A stretch of DNA of 64,000 bases from an uncultured Bacteroidia bacterium (lineage in GTDB: Bacteria > Bacteroidota > Bacteroidia > Bacteroidales > UBA932): assembly GCA_902797035.1 (NCBI GenBank), contig CADBRH010000011.1:27729-91728 (forward strand). The letters are read 5' to 3'. Below are positions 9,109 through 16,950 of the stretch, one piece after another (position 1 is the stretch's first letter; each line of letters begins with the position of its first letter). A program made the translations under genes and the position numbers. The notes below the pieces were generated by a model that had not been told where the DNA came from, did no database searches, and saw nothing but the letters and a program-made list of their open reading frames with translations.

Positions 9109-10204
9109 ATATGAATACCATGAACAAGGTAAACGCTAGATGAGCGACCATCATGATCGTCAATTTATGCCCTTGAGTCTTAGGCCACAATTTGATTTTC
9201 AGCAATGGATAAAACAATACAATCGGGTATAGGAACCAAGACAGATACGCGAAACGATTTGAGTATTGCGCGCGGATCACCATTATCCAGAACGCGTTGG
9301 CATAAATATAAGTCCCCAAAAGAAGAAGGAATTTCCTGTCCAGAACCTTCTTCTTAAATACGAGATAATAACCAACAATGATAGGGACAACACTATATAA
9401 AACGAAATCAAGCCTGAAACCAGTATGGCTGAATAGATCCTCATCCGCCTCCGTGTCTATGTATGTACTAACCCTATCGTCAAAGTCAAATTGAGAGATC
9501 AAATGAGTCAACTCCTCTCCCAAAACAAGGCTTAGAATCACCGAGAATGCCCAAAAGACAAACATCAATCTGGGAGACCTGACGAAAAAGACGAATACCA
9601 CACACACGACCGGAAGAATAGCGGAGGCGTGAAAGCCGATCGCTATTATTGAAAGAATCGCGCATAAGACCTTGCCCCATACTTTCCCTTCTATGAAAGA
9701 TAGAGCCAAAAGGACAAAGCTACATGCCACTCCCTGTCTGATTCCATTGACACCATAAGAGAAAAAAGAGAATGCCGCCATGCAAACCAAGATCCCGATA
9801 TCCAGATTATTTTTAAATAAACGGTGACATGCGAGCATCATAGGAATAATATACAGCACCTCGACAATCAACAAGAAACTATTCAAGTCCATCACCTTGG
9901 AGCACTGCATCATCAGCAGGTTGAACAGGGAGTCACCCGATATCTTATCCGGTGATACCGCCATCGGATACGCTCCATATACTCTAGCATAATTGACCGT
10001 ATCTCCGAATGCCCCTGAAATAGGTCTCAATCCCACTACTAAAATAAACAGAAAGACATAGAAGAGAACCAGATAGTTCCCTTTCCGTTTATTCACAATA
10101 TAATCAGCGCCTCTACCCCTCAAGAGAAGATAGTACACAATCGTGAAAGCCAAGACAATCAATATGTGTACTTTAGAGTATAAATATGGATCAAGGAATC
10201 TCAT
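9101..10204 (-). CDS. EpsG/Wzy-like polysaccharide polymerase
   Basis: A 367-residue integral membrane protein with about ten hydrophobic segments spread over its length. The VGLRPISGAFGDTVNY segment near residue 57 resembles the periplasmic Arg/Asp/Tyr region (R...DT..Y) conserved in EpsG-family polymerases, and NGIRQGVACSFVLLAL near residue 155 is another typical motif. Wzy proteins join lipid-linked repeat units on the periplasmic side after Wzx has flipped them. It is the only polymerase candidate in the operon, fitting a Wzx/Wzy pathway together with the flippase at 15421-16950. Sequence conservation in this class is low, so the call rests on topology, the EpsG motif and location. Confidence 0.82.
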   Translation of the reverse strand: MRFLDPYLYSKVHILIVLAFTIVYYLLLRGRGADYIVNKRKGNYLVLFYVFLFILVVGLRPISGAFGDTVNYARVYGAYPMAVSPDKISGDSLFNLLMMQCSKVMDLNSFLLIVEVLYIIPMMLACHRLFKNNLDIGILVCMAAFSFFSYGVNGIRQGVACSFVLLALSFIEGKVWGKVLCAILSIIAIGFHASAILPVVCVVFVFFVRSPRLMFVFWAFSVILSLVLGEELTHLISQFDFDDRVSTYIDTEADEDLFSHTGFRLDFVLYSVVPIIVGYYLVFKKKVLDRKFLLLLGTYIYANAFWIMVIRAQYSNRFAYLSWFLYPIVLFYPLLKIKLWPKTQGHKLTIMMVAHLAFTLFMVFIYG

Positions 10205-10207
10205 ATA

Positions 10208-10924
10208 CTATTTTCTTAGTCCAATGGCACTTAATAACCTTCTAACCAAGCGTTTCCCAAGAACAAGCAACGCAGGTTCCTTCGGCAGCCAGCTCTTCAT
10301 GAACCAATGGATAGTTCTTGTGTTCTCTGTTTTCTTTAGCCGTCCAGTGGCATCATCGAAAGGATTGAAATAATCCGGAGGATAAAAATAAACGCCGGAG
10401 ACCATCTCCACTCTACCATCTCCTTTAAGGCCCTTTCCCATAAGTATTTCTGTAACTAATGGAATCATTGAATAATTATTGACAATGCCGTCCATATTCC
10501 AGAAAGAAAGTGCCCCGAAACCATTTAAAACTTCTCGATAAAGGTCAAGTCCAGGAACCGCGCACATTCCCAAACCAGGATTAACCGCACAGTTACCTTT
10601 ATTACTTAAAAACTCGAATCCCATGAATGAGCCAAGGGAAATTAAATCCTCCATCGGCTTTATAACCTCAACATCTGTATCGAAATATAACCCACCAAAG
10701 TGATACAATATCCAGAAGCGGGCGTAATCGCTGACGAACGCATACTTCTTCGCTTCGTAAGCATCTCTTGTATAAGGAATAATATTGACATCAAAGTTGT
10801 CCTCGTTCCATTCCTTGATCTCATAGTCCGGGAAAAACTTTCGCCAACTGGCTATACATCTTTCGGCCAATTCCGGAAGAGGATTCCGCCCAAACCAACA
10901 ATAATGGATTACTTTTGGTATCAT
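10208..10924 (-). CDS. GT32-type glycosyltransferase (DXD sugar-binding)
   Basis: A 238-residue protein that starts IPKVIHYCWFGRNPLPE, the hallmark of the OCH1/capsular GT32 family. The DXD motif lies in LYFDTDVEVIKP near residue 79, and the acceptor-side segment YAFVSDYARFWILYHFGG precedes it. A conserved IHWFMKSW follows near the C-terminus. Members add mannose, galactose or related sugars in capsules. It is three bases from the upstream end of the polymerase gene and shares the operon. Family secure, donor unknown. Confidence 0.9.
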   Translation of the reverse strand: MIPKVIHYCWFGRNPLPELAERCIASWRKFFPDYEIKEWNEDNFDVNIIPYTRDAYEAKKYAFVSDYARFWILYHFGGLYFDTDVEVIKPMEDLISLGSFMGFEFLSNKGNCAVNPGLGMCAVPGLDLYREVLNGFGALSFWNMDGIVNNYSMIPLVTEILMGKGLKGDGRVEMVSGVYFYPPDYFNPFDDATGRLKKTENTRTIHWFMKSWLPKEPALLVLGKRLVRRLLSAIGLRK

Positions 10925-10953
10925 GTAACAAAAGAGGTAAGCTAAACAGATAC

Positions 10954-12168
10954 TTATTTCAAGAGCACGTCAACCTTCTTAGCTTCAGAAATATTCCCAT
11001 AGTCATGAGACTTGAGATAATTAACAATTCGCCGTCTCTTCTCCCCATCTAACACGAAATCGGCAATCCCCGCCGCGCACCGTGAATTATCCATGGGGAC
11101 GATAACCCCGTCAACACCATCTTGAATTTGGCTGCCAGCGGTTGGGTAATCTGTCACAATCACAGGCTTGCACAGCATTTGAGCCTCTCTTACCGTGACT
11201 GAATTACCTTCGTAACGGGAAGGTTGCACATAATAATCACACGCTTTAATGTAAGGGTACGGATTAGGTTTCTTACCAAGGATGATGACATATTCTTCCA
11301 TCTTCGCCACCGCGATCTTATCCCGAATCAGTTTCTCATCACCTCCGTAACCAATTAGATACCAACGTACATCCAATCCCGACTCTAATATCGACCTACA
11401 AATCTCCGGCACATTATCATAGTTCTTGGCGGTACAGAAACGCCCGACAGACAAGAGGTTTATCCTCCCCTCAACGCTTGGCATTTCCTTTTCGATAATA
11501 TCCTGAGATAGACTCTCCGCGCGTTCTCTGACAAATAACGGTGACAGAATATTCCCGATCAAAACTATCTTGTCTTTGAGTGAAGGAAATATCCGTAAGA
11601 AAGCTTTCGTCACATCGTCCGAGATAGATACTATCGTGTCAAAAGAGGACCAAACAGGCAATTCTTGATCTGGATTAATATGGAGAGTAGAATAATCAGT
11701 ATGAATCCAGGCGGCTTTCCTTTTAGCCCTGACTTTATCCCGGACGATATTATGCGGGGTCAGAAAACTAATGGCCAGGTCGTACGTCGTGTCAGGATTG
11801 ATGGCAGGCAAATGGGGAGTCAAATAATCAGCGACGTATTGCACTCCAACAGCGGAATCTATTGACGGATGAGCCTTGATGTATCTCTTGGTTTTCCAAC
11901 GAGCTTTCAGGCGTGCCGCCAGAATTCTCCAATAGCCTCCTTTCAGCACCTCCTTCATAGGCCGCTCAATCTGGGCATACTCAGGGATTTCCGGCAACAG
12001 GGTGACTTCCTTAGGGATGAACTCAATCAACTCTCCCCGGTGACTGTATACGAACAGGTCAACATCGTGGCGGCTGTAGTCCAAAGACTGTAACAGCCCG
12101 ATGAGGCTCATCTCCGCCCCGCCGAGTTCCAGATAATGAATAGCTATAAAGATTCGTGGCTTAGCCAT
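10954..12168 (-). CDS. Glycosyltransferase family 4
   Basis: A 404-residue GT-B enzyme. The N-terminal glycine-rich loop is LGGAEMSLIGLL, the centre holds LLSVGRFCTAKNYDNVPEI, and the donor-site motif is QPSRYEGNSVTVREAQMLCKPVIVTD. This last form, EGNSVTVREAQ, is typical of a GT4 subgroup common in capsule loci. It lies between the PP-loop gene and the GT32 gene with gaps of about 25 bases. It should act in the cytoplasm on the lipid-linked intermediate. The donor sugar cannot be read. Confidence 0.9.
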   Translation of the reverse strand: MAKPRIFIAIHYLELGGAEMSLIGLLQSLDYSRHDVDLFVYSHRGELIEFIPKEVTLLPEIPEYAQIERPMKEVLKGGYWRILAARLKARWKTKRYIKAHPSIDSAVGVQYVADYLTPHLPAINPDTTYDLAISFLTPHNIVRDKVRAKRKAAWIHTDYSTLHINPDQELPVWSSFDTIVSISDDVTKAFLRIFPSLKDKIVLIGNILSPLFVRERAESLSQDIIEKEMPSVEGRINLLSVGRFCTAKNYDNVPEICRSILESGLDVRWYLIGYGGDEKLIRDKIAVAKMEEYVIILGKKPNPYPYIKACDYYVQPSRYEGNSVTVREAQMLCKPVIVTDYPTAGSQIQDGVDGVIVPMDNSRCAAGIADFVLDGEKRRRIVNYLKSHDYGNISEAKKVDVLLK

Positions 12169-12191
12169 TTATTGGAAATAAATGAATCACT

Positions 12192-13466
12192 TCAACGCTT
12201 TATGTGGGATCCTAAATCACGGATCTTCCTCTTCATGATCGAGAAATAATTCTTTTTATAGTAAGAGATTAACGCTTTCCTGTGCTCCTTCACGAAATCA
12301 AAATTCAAGAACCACTCGGCGAATTCCTTATCCAGTTTATTTAATGACAGGTTCTCACGAATCCGTGCCTTGGTGAAATCGTAATAGTAATAAGATTCGT
12401 TTGACAACCCCCAATTCCACAAACGATTATTCATCACTCCTTTAAGATGTTCCGTCAGGGTTCCGGAGTAATCAAAACCGAACAATTTTGGGTCAGCTCC
12501 CTCGGCGGCTATGCCGACAATGGTCCTGAAGCATTTCTCACACTCGCAACAGTTGTGATCATTGAAGGAGCAAACTAGCAGAGGATACTCCCCTCCGGTT
12601 TGTTTTTGATATGAGACAATCAATCCCACCTTGTCTTGCCTGTTCAGCTCGAACCCATCATGAATGGTTCTGCCGTTCGTGGCGAAAGAGAATTCGCTGT
12701 CTGTCGTGACCAAAGAAGCGCAATACAAATCCGCTCTTCCTTTAAAATATGAGCTTGCGATCATGACATTGGATACTCCCAAAGCCACACACAACTGCAT
12801 AGCTATAGCTATGAAAGACATCGAGTGAAGGAAACCAAACCAGTAGCCTGTATGCAATTTTTTCTCAAATCGAGAGTCTATCTCACCCAGGTTAAAAGCA
12901 GAGAACAAGTTCGACCTGACATGAAGGGCGGATATGCCCATCCTCTTCGCGAAAGAGAATGAGAACTCTTTTTCGGACGAGTCTATAGGATTGTCCTCGT
13001 CTTCTGAACTCATCCACCCTTCAATACAACAAACGAACGGGACTCTTTCCCGATTCCTTAGATACGATGTTTGGCAATCAATCCCTCCGCTGAATAATAA
13101 AACCGCTTCATCATTCTTTTGAATACTGTTTGCCACAATAACTGATGGGACAAGTATTCCTTTGAATTGATAATCAGAGTGTAGTTCCTGATAGGCTGAT
13201 TTAATACGATTATAGGAATGATAGAACGTCTCGTCAATTTGGTCCACATATATGACAGCATCCGAAATCCAAGACAACCCACTCATCGAGGTGACAAACG
13301 GGATAGTCAACATTGAAACCGGGACATTCGAAATATCCAGCCCAAAATCAATAAAAATACGGTCTAAGTTAAAGAATCGCCTCAGTCCATCTGAATAGTG
13401 GAATGAATACTCCGCTACGGTTTCCTTAACAATTATCCGCTGAAGTTCTATCTTCTCCATAAACAT
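12192..13466 (-). CDS. PP-loop (QueC-like) ATP-pyrophosphatase-fold protein
   Basis: A 424-residue protein with an N-terminal domain of about 120 residues that I do not recognise, followed by a PP-loop domain. The ATP motif is LLFSGGIDCQTS (residues 123-134), an SGGxD signature. A cysteine cluster lies near residues 299-312 with Cys at 299, 306, 307, 309 and 312 (NCCECEKC), resembling the zinc-binding CxxC region of QueC. PP-loop enzymes adenylate a carboxylate or carbonyl group and then attack it with a nucleophile, often ammonia or an amine. In a capsule operon this suggests amidation or a similar modification of a sugar acid, which is inference. An ATG two codons downstream is an alternative start. 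Function not established. Confidence 0.65.
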   Translation of the reverse strand: MFMEKIELQRIIVKETVAEYSFHYSDGLRRFFNLDRIFIDFGLDISNVPVSMLTIPFVTSMSGLSWISDAVIYVDQIDETFYHSYNRIKSAYQELHSDYQFKGILVPSVIVANSIQKNDEAVLLFSGGIDCQTSYLRNRERVPFVCCIEGWMSSEDEDNPIDSSEKEFSFSFAKRMGISALHVRSNLFSAFNLGEIDSRFEKKLHTGYWFGFLHSMSFIAIAMQLCVALGVSNVMIASSYFKGRADLYCASLVTTDSEFSFATNGRTIHDGFELNRQDKVGLIVSYQKQTGGEYPLLVCSFNDHNCCECEKCFRTIVGIAAEGADPKLFGFDYSGTLTEHLKGVMNNRLWNWGLSNESYYYYDFTKARIRENLSLNKLDKEFAEWFLNFDFVKEHRKALISYYKKNYFSIMKRKIRDLGSHIKR

Positions 13467-13472
13467 AAACCG

Positions 13473-14420
13473 CTATTGCTCTTTTTTAAGCATTTTAGAA
13501 ATTACTCTAACCATAGAATTCACATTACCCCAATAATCCACAAATAGATGTCTCAGTAATGGATAACGCCAACCGAACGCGTCGACGGCGATAATGTCTT
13601 TATAGACGTTGAATGTATGGAAGCCATAGGACAACTGTTTATTTGGGGAGGATAACCGGACAACTTCTTTGAAATGCCATTTATCATTGTGGAGGGACGC
13701 CTCTTGAATAGACACGGAATGTCCATAACTATGATTGGATTCCTGGGCGGGACGATACAACTTCCCCTTATACTCGAAAAAAATCCCCGCCATCCTCGCG
13801 ATATTCTCTTCAAATCCAAAGGTATCGATTAACTCAAATGGGTTATCTCCCTTTCTCTCATAAATATTCAAAACTTTCCCATTGCCGCTATTATCATCCT
13901 TTAGAGTAGCGAAAATGAACTCCCGCCCCTCAAATTCTAATAATACAGCGTCTGTGGCCGGTTGATCGATCAACAGCGTTTTCGACACGCATCTATTGCT
14001 GACAGGATCATATTCATAGCTATATAACGCTCCTGAAGAACTATTCTCGGGATACAAGTGAATCACTCCGTTCTTGACATGATAAGCGGGAAAACTAAGA
14101 TGGGTATCTAACTCCAATACGGTCTCTTTCTTGACTAATTCACACGTGCTCCTGTCAACGATAAGTTTTGAGATTTGCCCCTTTCTTTTACCATTATCCC
14201 ATTCTTCCACTAAAACCGCTATCGAATTCTCATCATAGTCAAGAATGAAAGGATCCGCGAACCATGTGTCCTTCTCATTATGAACCAACCATTTAACCTC
14301 AAACGAACCATGGTTTAGGATAGAATTCATATCTTTCTGGACAAATCCAATATTATAATAACCGGATGCCAAATAACCAAATAAATCATTAATCCCCTTC
14401 ATTACCCTCTCCTTGAACAA
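13473..14420 (-). CDS. Beta-propeller protein of the GINT1 N-terminal-domain type
   Basis: A 315-residue soluble protein rich in beta strands. It contains the blade-like signature DTWFADPFILDYDENSIAVL, then SFPAYHVKNGVIHLYPENS and a later repeat LYRPAQESNHSYGHSVSI. This combination (WFADPFI, then ...YPENS, then ...RPAQ) matches the domain found N-terminal in glucosamine inositolphosphorylceramide transferases and fused to formyltransferases in capsule loci. Here it stands alone with no transferase domain, so a sugar-binding or GH43-like propeller role is possible. It sits between the pyruvyl-transferase-like gene and the PP-loop gene. Domain likeness is moderate to good; function is unknown. 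Confidence 0.65.
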   Translation of the reverse strand: MFKERVMKGINDLFGYLASGYYNIGFVQKDMNSILNHGSFEVKWLVHNEKDTWFADPFILDYDENSIAVLVEEWDNGKRKGQISKLIVDRSTCELVKKETVLELDTHLSFPAYHVKNGVIHLYPENSSSGALYSYEYDPVSNRCVSKTLLIDQPATDAVLLEFEGREFIFATLKDDNSGNGKVLNIYERKGDNPFELIDTFGFEENIARMAGIFFEYKGKLYRPAQESNHSYGHSVSIQEASLHNDKWHFKEVVRLSSPNKQLSYGFHTFNVYKDIIAVDAFGWRYPLLRHLFVDYWGNVNSMVRVISKMLKKEQ

Positions 14421-14437
14421 TTACAAATCTGAATAAG

Positions 14438-15424
14438 TTATAGTCCAAATTGCTGCTTCCACTCTTCAATGCCCCTCTGATTTATCACAATATTAGTGTG
14501 GATAGAACTGTTGATCCGACTCTCCACTTCCATGATGTTATCTTTCTCGATGGAAGGCAATGAGATATCATTATTGATAGACCTTGCCCTTTCATCTATC
14601 ACAATTATTAAAGATCTCCTGCGGTGCCTTAGAGCGAATATGCCCGCGTGAAGTCTTGTGCCCACATAGTCCACTTCGTTATCTATAAGGTGTTCCTTAT
14701 AGGCGGATTTAGTGGATGGCAGAATCCTGATCCCTTCCAAATTGTTAAAATGGCTCAGGTACTCTTTATCCTTTACCCCTTGGGGCCAAAAAGAGACTAT
14801 GTTATAATTCCTTTTTAGAATATCGATTAATAACTGATCCCGATAATCAATATATGATGATGGGGTTAATGTGAAAACCACTTCACTCGCTTTCTCTCTA
14901 GGAATGGTTTCACAGAATTGAGGCGTCAGTTTCCAGGTAGTGACACATCCGGTATTGATCGACTTTATCCCGATCGAATCCAGATAAGATCTCGTTCTAC
15001 CGTCTCGTACGCTATGATAATAGGCCCCGTTTAATAATCGACGATACAGGTACTTGGTGTAAAAGGACTTTATTCCTTTCGCGCTTTCACAGTTGGCTCC
15101 GGCGCCGACTCCAACCAGAACGACTCCTTTTAACGGCCGGTAATTGAATAAGTTGATATTCCACTGGGGGAAATGAGTCAACAAGTTGGGAATGAGGAGG
15201 TTTGTGCCTCCCACAAATTTGTACTCACAATCGGAGAAATAGTGAAGATAGCTTGAATCCCTTATAACCTGATACCAATGGAAAGGAGACACATGTGTCG
15301 GGAGCGTCATCTCATATGACCTGTCGAGAATCGGGGATAGTTCCTCCCGGACGCACTCCATGATAATGTCGTCTCCTTTATTATCCGAGCCGACGGAAGT
15401 GTCAAGCAATAAAACCCTACTCAT
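14438..15424 (-). CDS. Polysaccharide pyruvyl transferase family protein
   Basis: A 328-residue GT-B-like protein. The N-terminus has LLLDTSVGSDNKGDDIIMECV, the family's early motif for nucleotide or acceptor binding. The middle has KFVGGTNLLIPN and VLVGVGAGANCESAKG, and the C-terminal half has EVDYVGTRLHAGIFAL, the RLHA motif conserved in PF04230-type proteins. The family transfers pyruvate from phosphoenolpyruvate as a ketal on a sugar, adding negative charge; some members have other roles. It overlaps the flippase gene by four bases. Family likely; the pyruvylated sugar is unknown. Confidence 0.85.
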   Translation of the reverse strand: MSRVLLLDTSVGSDNKGDDIIMECVREELSPILDRSYEMTLPTHVSPFHWYQVIRDSSYLHYFSDCEYKFVGGTNLLIPNLLTHFPQWNINLFNYRPLKGVVLVGVGAGANCESAKGIKSFYTKYLYRRLLNGAYYHSVRDGRTRSYLDSIGIKSINTGCVTTWKLTPQFCETIPREKASEVVFTLTPSSYIDYRDQLLIDILKRNYNIVSFWPQGVKDKEYLSHFNNLEGIRILPSTKSAYKEHLIDNEVDYVGTRLHAGIFALRHRRRSLIIVIDERARSINNDISLPSIEKDNIMEVESRINSSIHTNIVINQRGIEEWKQQFGL

Positions 15425-16950
15425 CGTCTTAACGCTTTTTTCACACGTGACTTTAATTGGTTTCTTTCAGCCGGTCCTATTCCCAAATAAAAGAAGAGTA
15501 TTGTCCCGACCGCGGAAGAAACGGCGGTAGTCAAGACAATGCGCCATAACGTGACAGGAATGTCATTGACTACGAATAGGGTAATAATCAGACATAACAC
15601 ACTTATAAAGATGCTTTTAATGATAACCCACAGAATTTTTCTCAAAGATAATTCAGGAATGTAGCGGTCCATTAAAACTATTGAGATCACGGCCAGAAGG
15701 ACGCAAGTCGCCAAATAGCAATAATATGCTGTCTGAACAGGAGCGGAATGCTTATACAAAAAATACAATACTATGGGATTAATTGTAAGAATAATGCCAT
15801 TGCATATACTTATGGCCTTTACTTGGCCTGTAGCGTGAATCGAGATAATAGCGATGTATCTAATAATCTCAAACAAAAGACACAATAGAATAATCCTAGT
15901 GAAAAGAACCGTGTTCTCAGGCACAACCTCCTGCCACAAATCAATCAACTGCTCCATCTCAATGCCAGCGGGAATAGCGACAAGAGAAAAAAGGTAAACA
16001 GCCAGGATGAAGGCTATTAACGAGAATCTCTCGACGTCTTTAATATTCCCAGAGGCGTATGATTTCGTAATCGGAGGTCTGAACGCGGTTATTATCGCGT
16101 TAGAAAAGTTCGTCACCATATTGGCTACTGTGGTCGCCAACCCACTCGCGGCATTGGCGACAACTCCAAAGAAGCTATTCAGCAAGATGACTATACCTTG
16201 CCGGTTGAATACATCCCCGAAATTCCCGATAAGATTATACGCGGAAAAAGACATCATCTCTCCCATGACCTTCTTATCTGGCCTACGAAATACGTGACAC
16301 TCTTCAAAATGACGTCTGCAGTAGGCGTTGTTAATCAATAAGACGCTGATACTCACCAGCATCAGAAGGATAGCATACGTCTTTAGGGTGTCATAACTCA
16401 AGAGCGGGAGCAAAAAGACTATCCCAAGTTTGGCCAACACATTGTAAATCTCGACATAGGCGTAAACCTCCATTTTCTCGTGAGCGATAACACAAGAGGT
16501 GAAAGGAACGGTGATTATCCCGAAGATAGTCGCGAATATCGAGGCCTGAAGAACCACCATCGCGGCGGATTCACGTCCTGGTGGAATAACGAGCTTATTC
16601 CGCAAGAACCACACACCGGCGGTTTCGGAAATCAGCAAAACCAGAATAGCGATGCATACATGAACCAGGAACGCGGCGTTAAAGGTCTGGTGAAGTCGCT
16701 CGAAATCTCGTCTTCCCAACTCGTATGATATAAAACGGGACGTGGCGCCACTCATGGTGGCGTTCAGAAATCCCAGCATTCCGACAATCCCACCGACCAC
16801 GTTATAAACACCATAATCCTCAATCCCTAACGTGCTCAAAACAACCCTGGAAGTGTACAATCCCACGACCAGAGTCAGGAACATGCGAAGATATAGGACG
16901 ACGGTATTTTTCGCTATGGTTTTTCCGCTTCCGTGATACTGCTCTTGCAT
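15421..16950 (-). CDS. Wzx-type oligosaccharide flippase
   Basis: A 509-residue membrane protein with about 12-14 hydrophobic helices, in the MATE/MOP fold. The N-terminus KNTVVLYLRMFLTLVVGLYTSRVVL and the following LGIEDYGVYNVVGGIVGML are typical of Bacteroidetes polysaccharide transporters. It would flip undecaprenyl-linked repeat units to the periplasm for the EpsG/Wzy-like polymerase. The start codon overlaps the stop of the beta-helix lipoprotein gene (TAATG). The C-terminus ends with a basic tail (SRVKKALRR). Family call secure; the substrate is presumably this locus's repeat unit. Confidence 0.92.
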   Translation of the reverse strand: MQEQYHGSGKTIAKNTVVLYLRMFLTLVVGLYTSRVVLSTLGIEDYGVYNVVGGIVGMLGFLNATMSGATSRFISYELGRRDFERLHQTFNAAFLVHVCIAILVLLISETAGVWFLRNKLVIPPGRESAAMVVLQASIFATIFGIITVPFTSCVIAHEKMEVYAYVEIYNVLAKLGIVFLLPLLSYDTLKTYAILLMLVSISVLLINNAYCRRHFEECHVFRRPDKKVMGEMMSFSAYNLIGNFGDVFNRQGIVILLNSFFGVVANAASGLATTVANMVTNFSNAIITAFRPPITKSYASGNIKDVERFSLIAFILAVYLFSLVAIPAGIEMEQLIDLWQEVVPENTVLFTRIILLCLLFEIIRYIAIISIHATGQVKAISICNGIILTINPIVLYFLYKHSAPVQTAYYCYLATCVLLAVISIVLMDRYIPELSLRKILWVIIKSIFISVLCLIITLFVVNDIPVTLWRIVLTTAVSSAVGTILFFYLGIGPAERNQLKSRVKKALRR

